From assembly GCF_021648825.1 (NCBI RefSeq), contig NZ_JAKJHS010000003.1, positions 124,001 to 188,000 on the forward strand: a DNA stretch of 64,000 nt. The letters run 5' to 3'. Under the pieces are notes generated by a model that worked only from the letters and a program-made list of their open reading frames with translations, was not told the origin of the DNA and did no database searches. The translations under genes and the position numbers were made by a program. Positions 20,087-29,888 of the stretch are shown here, one piece after another (position 1 is the stretch's first letter; every line of letters begins with the position of its first letter). Source of the stretch: Rhizobium halophilum (GTDB lineage Bacteria; Pseudomonadota; Alphaproteobacteria; Rhizobiales; Rhizobiaceae).

Positions 20087-21064
20087 ATGAGCGGCTCAGA
20101 CAATCCCTATGGCGGCGGCGCCTATGGCGGCCAAATGACCGGTTCGGCGCAATTCGGCGGCGGTGCATCTGCCCCGCCTCCTGCGGGCGGATTCATCAAG
20201 GATACGAGCACCGCAGCCTTCGCAGCCGATGTCATCGATGAAAGCCGCCGCCAGCCGGTGCTGGTGGATTTCTGGGCGCCCTGGTGCGGTCCGTGCAAAC
20301 AGCTGACGCCGGTTCTCGAAAAGGTGGTCAACGAGGCGCAGGGCCGCGTCAAGCTGGTCAAGCTCAACATCGACGACCATCCGGCGATCCCCGGACAAAT
20401 GGGCGTCCAGTCAATCCCTGCGGTCGTGGCCTTTGCCGATGGCAGGCCGGTCGATGGCTTCATGGGCGCGGTTCCGGAAACGCAGCTTCGCCAGTTCATC
20501 GACAAGGTGGCCGGGCCAGCAGGGGCAGATCAGGCTGCGGCGATCGAGGCCGCGATTGGCGACGCGGACAACCTGCTGGCAAGCGGCGACATCCAGGGCG
20601 CAGCACAGCTTTACGGCGCCGTGCTGCAGGCCGATCCGGAGAATGCAAAGGCCGCGGCCGGCATGATGCGCTGCCTGATCGAGCTTGGCGACATGGCTCG
20701 CGCCTCGCAGATGCTGCAATCGCTGCCGCCGGAACTTGCCGGCGATCCGGCCGTGCAGGCCGTGGCGAAGAAGCTCGAGCAGTTCGAGGAAGCCCGCAAG
20801 CTTGGTGATCCGGCCGCTCTGGAGCACGAGCTGTCGCTCCATCCAGACAATCACGAGGCGCGGATGAAACTCGCCAAGATCCGCAATGCGGAAGGCAAGC
20901 ACGAGGAAGCAGCAGAGCACCTCTTGATCATTATGCGCAAGGATCGTGAATTCGAGGAGGATGGTGCGCGCCGTCTGCTCCTCGAATTCTTCGAGGCATG
21001 GGGTCCCAAAGATCCGGCTACCACCGCGGCGCGTCGACGGATGTCTTCCATCTTGTTTGCCTAG
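20087..21064 (+). CDS. CnoX/YbbN-type thioredoxin-TPR protein
   Basis: A 325-residue protein. It has a Gly/Ala-rich N-terminus (about 1-40), a thioredoxin domain (about 40-145) with an intact FWAPWCGPCKQL active site and cis-Pro (QSIPAV), and a TPR-like helical C-terminal half. This is the layout of CnoX/YbbN, a chaperone-redox protein. E. coli CnoX lacks the CxxC motif; this one keeps CGPC and so should be redox-active, as in Caulobacter. GGAGAG lies upstream of the ATG. Confidence 0.9.
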   Translation: MSGSDNPYGGGAYGGQMTGSAQFGGGASAPPPAGGFIKDTSTAAFAADVIDESRRQPVLVDFWAPWCGPCKQLTPVLEKVVNEAQGRVKLVKLNIDDHPAIPGQMGVQSIPAVVAFADGRPVDGFMGAVPETQLRQFIDKVAGPAGADQAAAIEAAIGDADNLLASGDIQGAAQLYGAVLQADPENAKAAAGMMRCLIELGDMARASQMLQSLPPELAGDPAVQAVAKKLEQFEEARKLGDPAALEHELSLHPDNHEARMKLAKIRNAEGKHEEAAEHLLIIMRKDREFEEDGARRLLLEFFEAWGPKDPATTAARRRMSSILFA

Positions 21065-21174
21065 AATCGGCAAATCGATCCCGTAAATCGGCCTTGCGAT
21101 CCCCGTCGGGTGCCCCACATTAGACTGCCATGGGCGGCGCATTTTGGTGCGTGCGGTCCTGGAGGTTGGGGCCT

Positions 21175-21852
21175 ATGATTGTGGGAAATGCAAGATATGT
21201 GAAGCGTGAGGACCTGCCGGAAACGGTGCGTGTCTTCCCTCTGACAGGGGCGCTTCTGCTGCCGGGCGGACAATTGCCGCTCAACATCTTTGAACCCCGT
21301 TATCTTGCCATGTTCGATGCGGCGCTGTCGGGAGATCGTCTGATCGGCATCATCCAGCCGACGCTGACGGAGTATGCGAGTTCGGGAGACATCACACGGC
21401 CGGCACTCAGCAGTATCGGCTGCATCGGCAGGATAACTTCCTTCGCTGAGACCGGCGACGGGCGCTATATTACGTCACTCAGCGGAGTGTGCCGTTTTCG
21501 GCTCCTCGAGGAGCTCGGCACCGGGCACCCGTATCGCACTTTCAAGGCTGCGCCGCTTCTTGCTGATCTGTCCGCCGAAGACGACGAGGGCAAAGTTGAT
21601 CGGGCTGAGCTTCTGCGCGTCTTTCGCGCTTACCTTGAAGCCAATAAGCTGGAGGCGGACTGGGAAAGCGTGGAGCGGGCCGGAAACCGGACCCTGGTCA
21701 ACTCGCTTTCGATGATGTCTCCCTTCGGCCCAGCTGAAAAACAGGCGTTGCTCGAGGCGCCGGACCTCAAGACGCGGGCCGAGACACTGATCGCCATCAC
21801 CGAGATTCTTTTGGCGCGGGGTGCAGGGGAAACCGACACGAGGCTGCAGTAG
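21175..21852 (+). CDS. Lon N-terminal substrate-binding domain protein
   Basis: A 225-residue protein made of the Lon N-terminal (LON/PUA-like) domain only, with no ATPase or protease part. It has the family opening [19 protein letters not shown], the segment [15 protein letters not shown], and the IGCIGRI strand. The start at 21175 follows GGAGG; an upstream in-frame start at 21130 lacks such a site. It is followed four bases later by the Trm112-like gene. In E. coli the comparable YcbJ/LonN proteins have no clear function. Confidence 0.87.
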   Translation: MIVGNARYVKREDLPETVRVFPLTGALLLPGGQLPLNIFEPRYLAMFDAALSGDRLIGIIQPTLTEYASSGDITRPALSSIGCIGRITSFAETGDGRYITSLSGVCRFRLLEELGTGHPYRTFKAAPLLADLSAEDDEGKVDRAELLRVFRAYLEANKLEADWESVERAGNRTLVNSLSMMSPFGPAEKQALLEAPDLKTRAETLIAITEILLARGAGETDTRLQ

Positions 21853-21856
21853 ATCC

Positions 21857-22045
21857 ATGGACGAAAGACTGAGCAAGGTCGATCCAAAGCTTCTCGAGCT
21901 CCTGGTCTGCCCGGTATGCAAGGGACGGCTAACCTTCAACCGCGAAACGAACGAACTGGTTTCGGAAAAGGCCAGGCTTGCCTATCCCGTCCGCGACGGT
22001 GTGCCGATCATGCTCGTTTCCGAGGCGAGACGTCTGGAAGGCTAG
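21857..22045 (+). CDS. Trm112-like zinc-ribbon protein
   Basis: A 62-residue Trm112/YcaR-family protein. [14 protein letters not shown] carries the CxxC zinc-ribbon half, and the C-terminal half ([15 protein letters not shown]) is the conserved Trm112 signature. In eukaryotes and archaea Trm112 activates methyltransferases; bacterial roles are less clear. The ATG at 21857 lies just after the stop of the Lon-N gene (21852), so the pair is likely one transcript. It converges on the UbiH-like gene with a 4-bp gap. Confidence 0.9.
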   Translation: MDERLSKVDPKLLELLVCPVCKGRLTFNRETNELVSEKARLAYPVRDGVPIMLVSEARRLEG

Positions 22046-22049
22046 CTGC

Positions 22050-23264
22050 TCAGATCGCCTCGCCAGCCAGCAATTTCGGCTGTTCGCTGCCGGCGGTTCC
22101 GGCGGCCTGCCCGATGAAGTAGGATTTCAGGGCGGGAACCCGCTCCACGAGGCCCAGACCGAAGTCGCGGACGAAGCGAACGGGTGTAATGTCATTGGAA
22201 AACAAGCGGTTCAGGACGTCGGTGGTAACGCCCATCCGGAAGGTATCGAAGCGGCGCCAGGACTGGTAGCGCTCAAGAACATCCAGCCCTCCGATATCTA
22301 GCCCCAGACGATCCGCATCGACGATCGTCTCTGCGAGAGCCGCGACATCCTTGAACCCCAGATTCAGTCCTTGGCCGGAGATCGGATGAATGCCGTGGGC
22401 CGCGTCCCCAGCCAGCGCGAGCCTTGGAGCGACAAATGCGCGCGACAGCGTGAGCCCGAGTGGAAAGGCCTTGCGCCCCCCTTCAACGCTAATCTCGCCG
22501 AGCTTATGTCCGAAGCGGCGCTGAAGCTCAGCCTCGAATACGAGAGCATCGGATTGAACGAGGCGATCCGCATCGGCCGTCCGCTCCGTCCAGACGAGCG
22601 AGGAGCGGTTGCCGGTCAGCGGCAGGATGGCGAAAGGGCCGGCAGGCAGGAAATGCTCTTCGGCAACGCCCCCATGCGGCCGTTCATGCACAACGGTGGC
22701 AACGATACCCGACTGACCGTAACTCCAGGTTACGGTCTTGATCCCGGCCATGTCGCGCAATTTCGAGCGGACGCCGTCACACGCCACGAGGAGGCGCGTG
22801 TCGATCGTGCTTCCATCGGCCAGCGTGATCGTGGTCTTCGCCCCTGCTGTGTTGAAGCCGGCGGCGGAGAGCCCGTGGCGGATGGTGATGCCGAGGCGCT
22901 TGCAGGCGCCGCGCAACGCGCGGACCATGGCGACATTGGGGATCATATGGGCGAAGGGCCGCCCCTCCTCCACTGTGCCGTCGAAGGTCAGGAAAATCGG
23001 ACGAACGGGGTCGGACGTGCGCGAATCAGTCACGATCATCCGATTGATCGGCTGGGCTTCAGGCAGGATCTCGTCCCAGACCTTCAGCACCTGAAGCATC
23101 TTGCTCGCCGCGGCGATAATGGCCGAGGCGCGCTCGTCCTTCTCCCAGACATGCTCCGGTGCGGCCTCGATCACTTCGACATTGAGGTGCGGAGCAGATT
23201 GCTTGACCGCCACGGCTACCGAAAGCCCGACGTAACCGCCGCCGACCACCAAGATATTAAGCAT
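22050..23264 (-). CDS. UbiH/UbiF/VisC-family FAD-dependent ubiquinone hydroxylase
   Basis: A 404-residue flavin monooxygenase. It has the N-terminal FAD motif LVVGGGYVGLSVAVA, the internal LLVACDGVRSKLR and the second FAD motif LALAGDAAHGIHPISGQGLNLG. It belongs to the UbiH/UbiF/VisC family, which hydroxylates the ubiquinone ring. Alphaproteobacteria often use the broad UbiL or UbiM members, and I cannot tell which ring position is used here. The start ATG at 23264 follows AGGGAA; the 12 extra upstream codons have no ribosome site. Confidence 0.88.
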   Translation of the reverse strand: MLNILVVGGGYVGLSVAVAVKQSAPHLNVEVIEAAPEHVWEKDERASAIIAAASKMLQVLKVWDEILPEAQPINRMIVTDSRTSDPVRPIFLTFDGTVEEGRPFAHMIPNVAMVRALRGACKRLGITIRHGLSAAGFNTAGAKTTITLADGSTIDTRLLVACDGVRSKLRDMAGIKTVTWSYGQSGIVATVVHERPHGGVAEEHFLPAGPFAILPLTGNRSSLVWTERTADADRLVQSDALVFEAELQRRFGHKLGEISVEGGRKAFPLGLTLSRAFVAPRLALAGDAAHGIHPISGQGLNLGFKDVAALAETIVDADRLGLDIGGLDVLERYQSWRRFDTFRMGVTTDVLNRLFSNDITPVRFVRDFGLGLVERVPALKSYFIGQAAGTAGSEQPKLLAGEAI

Positions 23265-23351
23265 TTCCCTGCACTCCCGTCTCACTTGAGAAGATGTCAC
23301 CGTCCATATAGATCATCCGGCATCTGCTTCCTATTGCCGGAGTCCGCCTTA

Positions 23352-24236
23352 ATGTCGCGCCCGCCTGAATCTCAAGCCGCCATGGACCAGCTCTTGTCCA
23401 CGCTCAACCTCGAGAAGCTCGAGGAAAACCTCTTCCGAGGGCTGAGCCCGCAGGTTGGCTGGCAGCGCGTGTTCGGCGGCCAGGTCATCGCACAGGCTCT
23501 CATGGCGGCACAGCGGACGGTAGAGAAAGATCGCTATGTTCATTCGCTGCACGCCTACTTCATGCGTCCAGGCGACCCGTCGGTTCCGATCGTCTATCAG
23601 GTGGAGCGCATTCGCGACGGATCAAGCTTTGCGACGCGCTGGATCGTTGCCATCCAGCATGGTCGGCCGATCTTCTCGATGTCCGCCTCGTTCCAGTTGG
23701 AGGAGCAGGGCCTCGATCACCAGGTGGCCATGCCGCCGGTGACACAGCCTGACAAGCTGATGGGGGAGAAGGAATTCAAGGAACTCTTCCTTGCGCAGGC
23801 CCCGGCGGTCGTACGCAAGTACTGGAACCAGGACCGGCCCATCGAGGTGCGGCCGGTGTCGCTGGTGCATTATCTGACCAAGGACAAGCTGGAGCCGCGC
23901 CAGGACATTTGGGTTCGGGCCGTCGGCGAAGTGCCGGCAGACCGCCACTACCAGGCCTGCGTCCTGGCCTATCTGTCCGACATGACCCTGCTCGACACCT
24001 CCCTCTATCCGCACGGGACTTCGATCTTCGATCCGAAGCTGCAGGTAGCAAGTCTGGATCACGCCATGTGGTTTCACCGCCCCTGCACGCTCGACGACTG
24101 GTTGCTCTACACCCAAGACAGCCCCAGTTCATCCGGCGCTCGCGGTATGACGCGAGGCAGTCTCTATACCCGCTCCGGCACCCTGATCGCGTCCGTCGCG
24201 CAAGAGGGTTTGATCCGCAAACGGGCAGATGAATAA
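23352..24236 (+). CDS. tesB: Acyl-CoA thioesterase II
   Basis: A 294-residue double-hotdog thioesterase. It has ENLFRGLSPQVGWQRVFGGQVIAQAL at the start (core VFGGQVIAQAL), SLHAYFMRPG in the first hotdog, and VASLDHAMWFHRP with the catalytic Asp near residue 238. It hydrolyses medium- and long-chain acyl-CoA. The start at 23352 (MSRPPESQ) has GGAGT upstream; an internal ATG at 23382 is possible. The frame is open to 22371, but that part is antisense to the hydroxylase and not coding. Divergent from the UbiH-like gene. Confidence 0.93.
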   Translation: MSRPPESQAAMDQLLSTLNLEKLEENLFRGLSPQVGWQRVFGGQVIAQALMAAQRTVEKDRYVHSLHAYFMRPGDPSVPIVYQVERIRDGSSFATRWIVAIQHGRPIFSMSASFQLEEQGLDHQVAMPPVTQPDKLMGEKEFKELFLAQAPAVVRKYWNQDRPIEVRPVSLVHYLTKDKLEPRQDIWVRAVGEVPADRHYQACVLAYLSDMTLLDTSLYPHGTSIFDPKLQVASLDHAMWFHRPCTLDDWLLYTQDSPSSSGARGMTRGSLYTRSGTLIASVAQEGLIRKRADE

Positions 24237-24258
24237 ATATTCGGCAGAAGCAACAAAT

Positions 24259-24298
24259 TGCCTGCAGATTGAGCAGGCGCTGCATTTTTCACTGCCCT
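24259..24298 (+). terminator. Possible tesB terminator
   Basis: Inverted repeat GCCTGC-N7-GCAGGC followed, after six bases, by a short T-run (ATTTTTC). The offset of the T-run makes it a weak intrinsic terminator candidate. Confidence 0.4.
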
Positions 24299-24359
24299 CA
24301 CTTTAGGCGACCTAATTTTTTACTCGATATTTCAACCAGATACTCCTCCATCTCAAATC

Positions 24360-24375
24360 TGGCACGGCCTTTGTA
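24360..24375 (+). promoter_or_regulatory. Sigma-54 (RpoN) promoter of glnK-amtB
   Basis: TGGCACG-N4-TTGTA matches the -24/-12 consensus TGGCACG-N4-TTGCA except for T in place of C at the -12 element. It lies about 85 bp before the glnK start. NtrC/RpoN control of glnK-amtB under nitrogen limitation is standard. I did not find a convincing NtrC dyad upstream. Confidence 0.75.
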
Positions 24376-24400
24376 TGTAGAGCCCCAGTCGCTCACCTGA

Positions 24401-24796
<396 letters not shown>

Positions 24797-24821
24797 TAAA
24801 CGGCTGATTGGGGAGCTACCA

Positions 24822-26183
24822 ATGCAATTTTCCAGAATTTCAACCTCGCTGGGACATTTCAGCGCTGCCACTGCAGCCCTGTTCTCGCCCGTCGTTGCCT
24901 TCGCCCAGGATGCAGCCGCACCCGCCGCCGAGGCTGCCGCTGCGGCACCCGTGCCGGACAAGGGCGACACCGCCTTCATGTTCCTGTGCACCCTGCTCGT
25001 TCTCTTCATGCTGATGCCGGGCCTCGGCCTGTTCTACGGCGGCCTCGTACGTGCCAAGAACATGCTGTCTGTGCTGATGCAGTGCACGGTGGTCGGCGCG
25101 GCCATGATGCTCGTCTGGGTCATCTACGGCTATTCGTTCGCCTTCGGCGGTTCGGAGAATGCCTATTTCGGCGGCACAGCAAAACTCTTCCTGTCCGGCA
25201 TCACGATGGATTCCACCGCCGCGACCTTCTCGGATGCGGTCATCCCGGAATACATCTTCATGCTGTTCCAGATGACGTTTGCGGCGCTGACGCCGGCGCT
25301 CATCGTCGGCGCCTTCGCCGAACGCATCAAGTTCTCCGCGGCGATCCTGTTCTGCATCCTCTGGGCCACCTTCGTCTATTTCCCGGTCGCTCACATGGTG
25401 TGGGACGCCAATGGGCTTCTGTTTGGCATGGGCGCGCTTGACTTCGCCGGCGGCACCGTCGTGCACATCAACGCCGGCGTGGCTGGCTTGATCGGCGCGA
25501 TGATGGTCGGCAAGCGGACGGGCTTCGGCAAGGACATGATGGCTCCGCATTCGATGACGCTGACGCTCGTCGGTGCGGCCATGCTCTGGGTCGGCTGGTT
25601 CGGCTTCAACGCCGGCTCCAACCTGGAAGCCTCCGGCGGTGCAATGCTGGCGACGGTCAACACCTTCATCGCAACCGCAGCTGCCATCGTCTCCTGGTGC
25701 ATCGTGGAAAGCTTCGCCCGCGGCAAGGCTTCCATGCTGGGTGCCGCTTCCGGCATGATCGCCGGTCTCGTCGCCATCACGCCGGCGGCCGGTATCGCCG
25801 GGCCGATGGGTGCGATCGTCATGGGTCTGCTCGTTTCGCCGATCTGCTACTTCTTCATCGCCGTGATCAAGAACAAGTTCGGCTACGACGACACGGCAGA
25901 CGTATTCGGCGTCCATGGCGTTGGCGGCTTCTTCGGTGCGCTTGCCACCGGTATCTTCGCCTCCTCGTCGCTAGGCGGCATCGGCTATGCCGAAGGCGTC
26001 ACCATGGGCGGCCAATTCATGACGCAGCTCACCGCCGTCGTCATCACCATCGTCTGGTGCGGCATCGTCTCGGCGATCCTCTACAAGGTCGTTGATGTGA
26101 TCGTCGGCCTGCGCGTCACCGTCGAAGCCGAACGCGAAGGTCTCGACCTCGCGACCCACGGCGAAGCGGCTTACCATTCGTAA
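24822..26183 (+). CDS. amtB: Ammonium transporter
   Basis: A 453-residue Amt channel. A cleavable signal peptide (about 1-28, ending VVAFAQ) is followed by an Ala/Pro-rich linker and about 11 transmembrane helices. Typical blocks are GLGLFYGGLVR, the first pore histidine in FPVAHMVWD and the second in VHGVGGFFG. It conducts ammonium across the inner membrane and is blocked by GlnK when nitrogen is plentiful. The start at 24822 follows GGGGAG; the frame is open upstream through glnK in another phase. Confidence 0.96.
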   Translation: MQFSRISTSLGHFSAATAALFSPVVAFAQDAAAPAAEAAAAAPVPDKGDTAFMFLCTLLVLFMLMPGLGLFYGGLVRAKNMLSVLMQCTVVGAAMMLVWVIYGYSFAFGGSENAYFGGTAKLFLSGITMDSTAATFSDAVIPEYIFMLFQMTFAALTPALIVGAFAERIKFSAAILFCILWATFVYFPVAHMVWDANGLLFGMGALDFAGGTVVHINAGVAGLIGAMMVGKRTGFGKDMMAPHSMTLTLVGAAMLWVGWFGFNAGSNLEASGGAMLATVNTFIATAAAIVSWCIVESFARGKASMLGAASGMIAGLVAITPAAGIAGPMGAIVMGLLVSPICYFFIAVIKNKFGYDDTADVFGVHGVGGFFGALATGIFASSSLGGIGYAEGVTMGGQFMTQLTAVVITIVWCGIVSAILYKVVDVIVGLRVTVEAEREGLDLATHGEAAYHS

Positions 26184-26196
26184 GCAATCGATAGCT

Positions 26197-26284
26197 TTCG
26201 GCGGCAACCTGCCGCCGAAGGACCTCCCGTCGTGATTGCCCTATGGGCACCGTATGTTGCCCGGGCCCTGGTTCGGGCTTTTTT
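26197..26284 (+). terminator. amtB terminator region
   Basis: Two hairpins. A 10-bp perfect stem, TTCGGCGGCA/TGCCGCCGAA with a 3-nt loop (26197-26219), comes first. A second stem, GCCCG/CGGGC (26259-26278), is followed directly by TTTTTT, a typical intrinsic terminator. A third stem, GGGCA/TGCCC (26245-26262), overlaps the last one and is mutually exclusive with it. Confidence 0.75.
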
Positions 26285-26317
26285 GTGTCTCATCACCACA
26301 GGCGCCGACCATCGTGG

Positions 26318-26332
26318 TTAAAGCCACGTTAA
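26318..26332 (+). promoter_or_regulatory. CtrA-type binding site upstream of ftsK
   Basis: A perfect TTAA-N7-TTAA motif (TTAA AGCCACG TTAA) about 90 bp before the ftsK start. CtrA control of cell-division genes is known in alphaproteobacteria; here it is inferred from the motif. Confidence 0.65.
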
Positions 26333-26420
26333 CTAAGCCCGCGCTACCTTCCGGCCACCATGGCGGATATCGTCTTCAAAAAGCCGCCACATCGGAATGT
26401 AGTTGGAACGGGCAGAAGAG

Positions 26421-29072
26421 ATGGGCAGAAGCACTTCGGCAACGATGGGCCACGGATCGGCGAAGGCGATGCTGACCGCCTTTGTGCTGCGGCAGGCGAT
26501 GGCTCTGGCGGGCTTCGCCATCTTCATTGGCCTGGCGCTCGCCGTCGTGGCTCTCGCCACCTGGAACGTTGCGGATCCGAGTTTCTCCTACGCCACTGAC
26601 AACGAGCCCACCAACTTGCTCGGCTATGGCGGCGCGGCATTCGCCGACCTGATGATGCAGTTCCTCGGACTGGCAAGCCTTGTTGCCCTACTACCCGCAC
26701 TGGCACTGGCGCTGGCGTTGATCTCCGGCCGAGACTTCAATCGCGTTCCCGCTCGCCTTGCCGCCTGGGGCGGCGGCACACTTCTCGCTTCTGCGTCGCT
26801 TGGGTGTTTTCCCGCTCCCGTCACCTGGCCTATCCCCAACGGCATCGGCGGCGTGATCGGCGACATGATCCTGCGCTTCCCCGCCCTTTTCGTAGGCGCT
26901 TACCCCACCGGCACCTTGGCAACCGTTCTCGGTTTCGTCGCCGCCGTTCCGGCCGTTTGGCTGCTCCTGTTCGCGTCCGGCCTTGTCGGCGAGGCCTTCG
27001 ACGACCATGACGAAGACATGCTGCCAATAAAGGCATCCGCCCACGCGCGGCACCCTGAAGACGAGGAAGACGACGACGAAGACAGCGGCTTTGCTGGCTT
27101 CCTGGCACTCGGCGCCTTGGCGCATCTTTGGTACATTGCCCAAGCCCGCACACGTCGGCTCTTCGGCATCAAGCGGGCATCCCGCAATTCCTTCGACCAA
27201 CCCTACGATTTCAACGAGGACGAGTTTGGCACGCTCAACGAGCCGGTCCGGCCAAAAGCCGCAGCTCCCGGGTACCGGGTGGAGCCATCCCTTGACGGTC
27301 CTGCCGAAGGCCTCGCTCGGCGCTCGATCGCCGCACCCCCGATGGCCATTGACGACGATGATGACGAAGAGGACACCTTCGCTCGCCCCGCAGGCATCCT
27401 TCCGGATGACGACGATGTTCCCTTCGCCGTTTCGCGCGCCCCGGCAGCGGCTGGAGCACCGGCACGGCCACGGGTGGTCGCGCCGCCTCCACCACCGAAA
27501 CCCAGTGCCAGGGTGGCTCGTGAAGCGCAGGCCTCCTTCATCGACGCAGATGGCTTCCAATTGCCGTCCGTCCACCTGCTGGCCGAGCCGAAAGCCGTTG
27601 CACGCGACGCGACCCTGTCGGCCGATGCGCTGGAACAGAATGCCCGCATGCTGGAAGGCGTTCTGGAAGATTTTGGGGTCAAGGGCGAGATCATCCATGT
27701 CCGGCCGGGTCCCGTGGTTACCCTCTACGAACTGGAGCCGGCCCCTGGCATCAAGTCGTCGCGCGTCATCGGCCTCGCAGACGATATCGCCCGCTCGATG
27801 AGCGCCATCGCGGCCCGCGTCGCTGTCGTTCCGGGCCGCAACGCCATCGGCATTGAGCTGCCGAACCGCACCCGCGAAACAGTCTATCTGCGCGAGATGA
27901 TCGGCTCGAAGGATTTCGAGGCCAGCAAGGCGAAGCTCGCCATGGCGCTTGGCAAGACCATCGGCGGCGAGCCCGTCGTTGCCGACCTTGCCAAGATGCC
28001 CCACCTGCTGGTGGCAGGTACAACGGGTTCGGGTAAATCCGTCGCGATCAACACCATGATCCTTTCGCTTCTCTATCGCTACACGCCGGAGAAGTGCCGC
28101 CTAATCATGATCGACCCGAAGATGCTGGAACTCTCCGTCTATGACGGCATCCCGCACTTGCTTTCGCCCGTCGTCACCGATCCGAAGAAGGCCGTTGTCG
28201 CGCTCAAGTGGACCGTTCGCGAAATGGAAGAGCGCTACAAGAAGATGTCGAAGATCGGCGTGCGCAACATCGACGGCTTCAACAGCCGGGTCGAACAGGC
28301 GCTGGCCAAGGGCGAGGTGCTGACCCGCACGGTGCAGACCGGTTTCGACCGTCAGACGGGCGAGGCGATGTACGAGACGGAGGAATTCGATCTCCAGCCG
28401 ATCCCCTATATCGTCGTCATCATCGACGAGATGGCCGACCTGATGATGGTTGCCGGCAAGGACATCGAAGGCGCTGTCCAGCGCCTGGCGCAGATGGCCC
28501 GTGCGGCGGGAATCCACGTCATCATGGCAACCCAGCGCCCGTCGGTCGACGTCATTACCGGCACGATCAAGGCGAACTTCCCGACCCGCATTTCCTTCCA
28601 GGTCACTTCCAAGATCGACAGCCGAACGATCCTTGGCGAGCAGGGCGCCGAACAGCTGCTCGGCATGGGCGACATGCTCTACATGGCCGGCGGCGGTCGC
28701 ATCCAGCGCGTGCATGGGCCGTTCGTCTCGGACAATGAAGTCGAAGAAATCGTCGCCTACCTGAAGAGCCAGGGCGCCCCACAATATCTTGAGGCTATCA
28801 CGGCAGACGATGACGAGGAGAACGACGGTGGCGGACCCGCCGGTACCGCAAACCTCTCGGAGTCGGAAGATCCTTATGACCATGCGGTCGCGATTGTTCT
28901 GCGTGACGGTAAGGCATCGACCTCCTATATCCAGAGGCGGCTCGGCATTGGCTACAACCGCGCCGCCTCGCTGATCGAGCGAATGGAAAAGGAAGGGCTG
29001 ATCGGTCCCGCCAACCACGCAGGAAAGCGCGAGATCCTGGTGCCCACGGAAGCCGACATCCTGGAACGCTGA
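26421..29072 (+). CDS. ftsK: DNA translocase FtsK
   Basis: An 883-residue FtsK. Four transmembrane helices lie in the first roughly 200 residues, followed by an acidic linker (about 215-380, with [10 protein letters not shown] and DDDDEEDTF). The RecA-like motor has Walker [13 protein letters not shown] (about 540) and Walker [13 protein letters not shown]. The C-terminal gamma winged helix ([17 protein letters not shown]) reads KOPS sites. It pumps chromosome dimers through the septum for XerCD resolution. The start is the ATG at 26421; a TTG at 26403 is in frame. The linker is short compared with E. coli. Confidence 0.96.
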   Translation: MGRSTSATMGHGSAKAMLTAFVLRQAMALAGFAIFIGLALAVVALATWNVADPSFSYATDNEPTNLLGYGGAAFADLMMQFLGLASLVALLPALALALALISGRDFNRVPARLAAWGGGTLLASASLGCFPAPVTWPIPNGIGGVIGDMILRFPALFVGAYPTGTLATVLGFVAAVPAVWLLLFASGLVGEAFDDHDEDMLPIKASAHARHPEDEEDDDEDSGFAGFLALGALAHLWYIAQARTRRLFGIKRASRNSFDQPYDFNEDEFGTLNEPVRPKAAAPGYRVEPSLDGPAEGLARRSIAAPPMAIDDDDDEEDTFARPAGILPDDDDVPFAVSRAPAAAGAPARPRVVAPPPPPKPSARVAREAQASFIDADGFQLPSVHLLAEPKAVARDATLSADALEQNARMLEGVLEDFGVKGEIIHVRPGPVVTLYELEPAPGIKSSRVIGLADDIARSMSAIAARVAVVPGRNAIGIELPNRTRETVYLREMIGSKDFEASKAKLAMALGKTIGGEPVVADLAKMPHLLVAGTTGSGKSVAINTMILSLLYRYTPEKCRLIMIDPKMLELSVYDGIPHLLSPVVTDPKKAVVALKWTVREMEERYKKMSKIGVRNIDGFNSRVEQALAKGEVLTRTVQTGFDRQTGEAMYETEEFDLQPIPYIVVIIDEMADLMMVAGKDIEGAVQRLAQMARAAGIHVIMATQRPSVDVITGTIKANFPTRISFQVTSKIDSRTILGEQGAEQLLGMGDMLYMAGGGRIQRVHGPFVSDNEVEEIVAYLKSQGAPQYLEAITADDDEENDGGGPAGTANLSESEDPYDHAVAIVLRDGKASTSYIQRRLGIGYNRAASLIERMEKEGLIGPANHAGKREILVPTEADILER

Positions 29073-29144
29073 CCCCGCATTCCGCGTTGGCCATCAAGCC
29101 GCCGCCTTTGGCGCCCAGAAAGCGGTGGAAGGAGACTAGAGAAG

Positions 29145-29798
29145 ATGACGAAGAAGACTGCCAACTCCCCTTGGACCGGATCACTCGGCCGCCGAGGCTT
29201 TTCTCTCGGCCTTGTTGGGTTCGCGGCTGCCGCAGCACTCCCGCTTCCGGCGACGGCGCAAGGTTCGGCCGGATCGGCTGCCGCGCAGAAGATCGCCGAC
29301 CACTTCTCCTCGGTACGGACGATGATGGGGGAGTTCGTGCAGTTCGGTCCGCGCGGCGAGCAGACGGGCGGCAAGTTCTTTATCGAGCGCCCTGGCAAGC
29401 TGCGCTTCAATTTTGAGGACCCTTCGCCGATTCGCGTCATCGCCGACGGCTCCAACGTCGTTATCGGCAATATGAAGCTGAAGACCTGGGACGTTTATCC
29501 GCTATCGAAGACTCCGCTCAGCCTGCTCCTCGCCCAGCGGATCGATCTTTCCGACCAGATGGTCAGGAGTGTGCGCGAAGAGCCGGATCTGACCACAATC
29601 GTACTTGGGAACCGCACCGTCTTCGGCGACTCGACGATCACGATGATGTTCGATTCGAGCACCCATGAGCTCCGCCAGTGGACGATCACTGACGCGCAGA
29701 ACAAGGACACGACAGTGATGATCTACAACGTCAAGAACGGCGTCAGCTTCGACGACAAGATCTTCCGCATTCCTTATGACGAGGTCCGCAAGATCTAG
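29145..29798 (+). CDS. lolA: Outer-membrane lipoprotein carrier protein LolA
   Basis: A 217-residue periplasmic carrier. It has a signal peptide (about 14-39, RRGFSLGLVGFAAAAALPL) and then a LolA-type beta fold: VRTMMGEFVQFGPRGEQTGGKF (core GEFVQ) and FIERPGKLRFNFEDPSP. It shuttles lipoproteins from the inner to the outer membrane. It is 72 bp after ftsK, the same order as in many proteobacteria. The RR near the start also resembles a Tat motif, but Sec is more likely. Confidence 0.9.
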   Translation: MTKKTANSPWTGSLGRRGFSLGLVGFAAAAALPLPATAQGSAGSAAAQKIADHFSSVRTMMGEFVQFGPRGEQTGGKFFIERPGKLRFNFEDPSPIRVIADGSNVVIGNMKLKTWDVYPLSKTPLSLLLAQRIDLSDQMVRSVREEPDLTTIVLGNRTVFGDSTITMMFDSSTHELRQWTITDAQNKDTTVMIYNVKNGVSFDDKIFRIPYDEVRKI

Positions 29799-29888
29799 TT
29801 GCCCGCTGTCTGGAACTCCGGCTCCCTTTTTGCTTCACCCTTCGGGCTAAATCTCCTAAACCTCGGGCATCCCGCCTGAGGTTCATGC

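Noticed and set aside
22371-23351. Long in-frame extension upstream of tesB
   Set aside because: Runs antisense to the UbiH-family gene; the thioesterase family start is at 23352 with a ribosome site.
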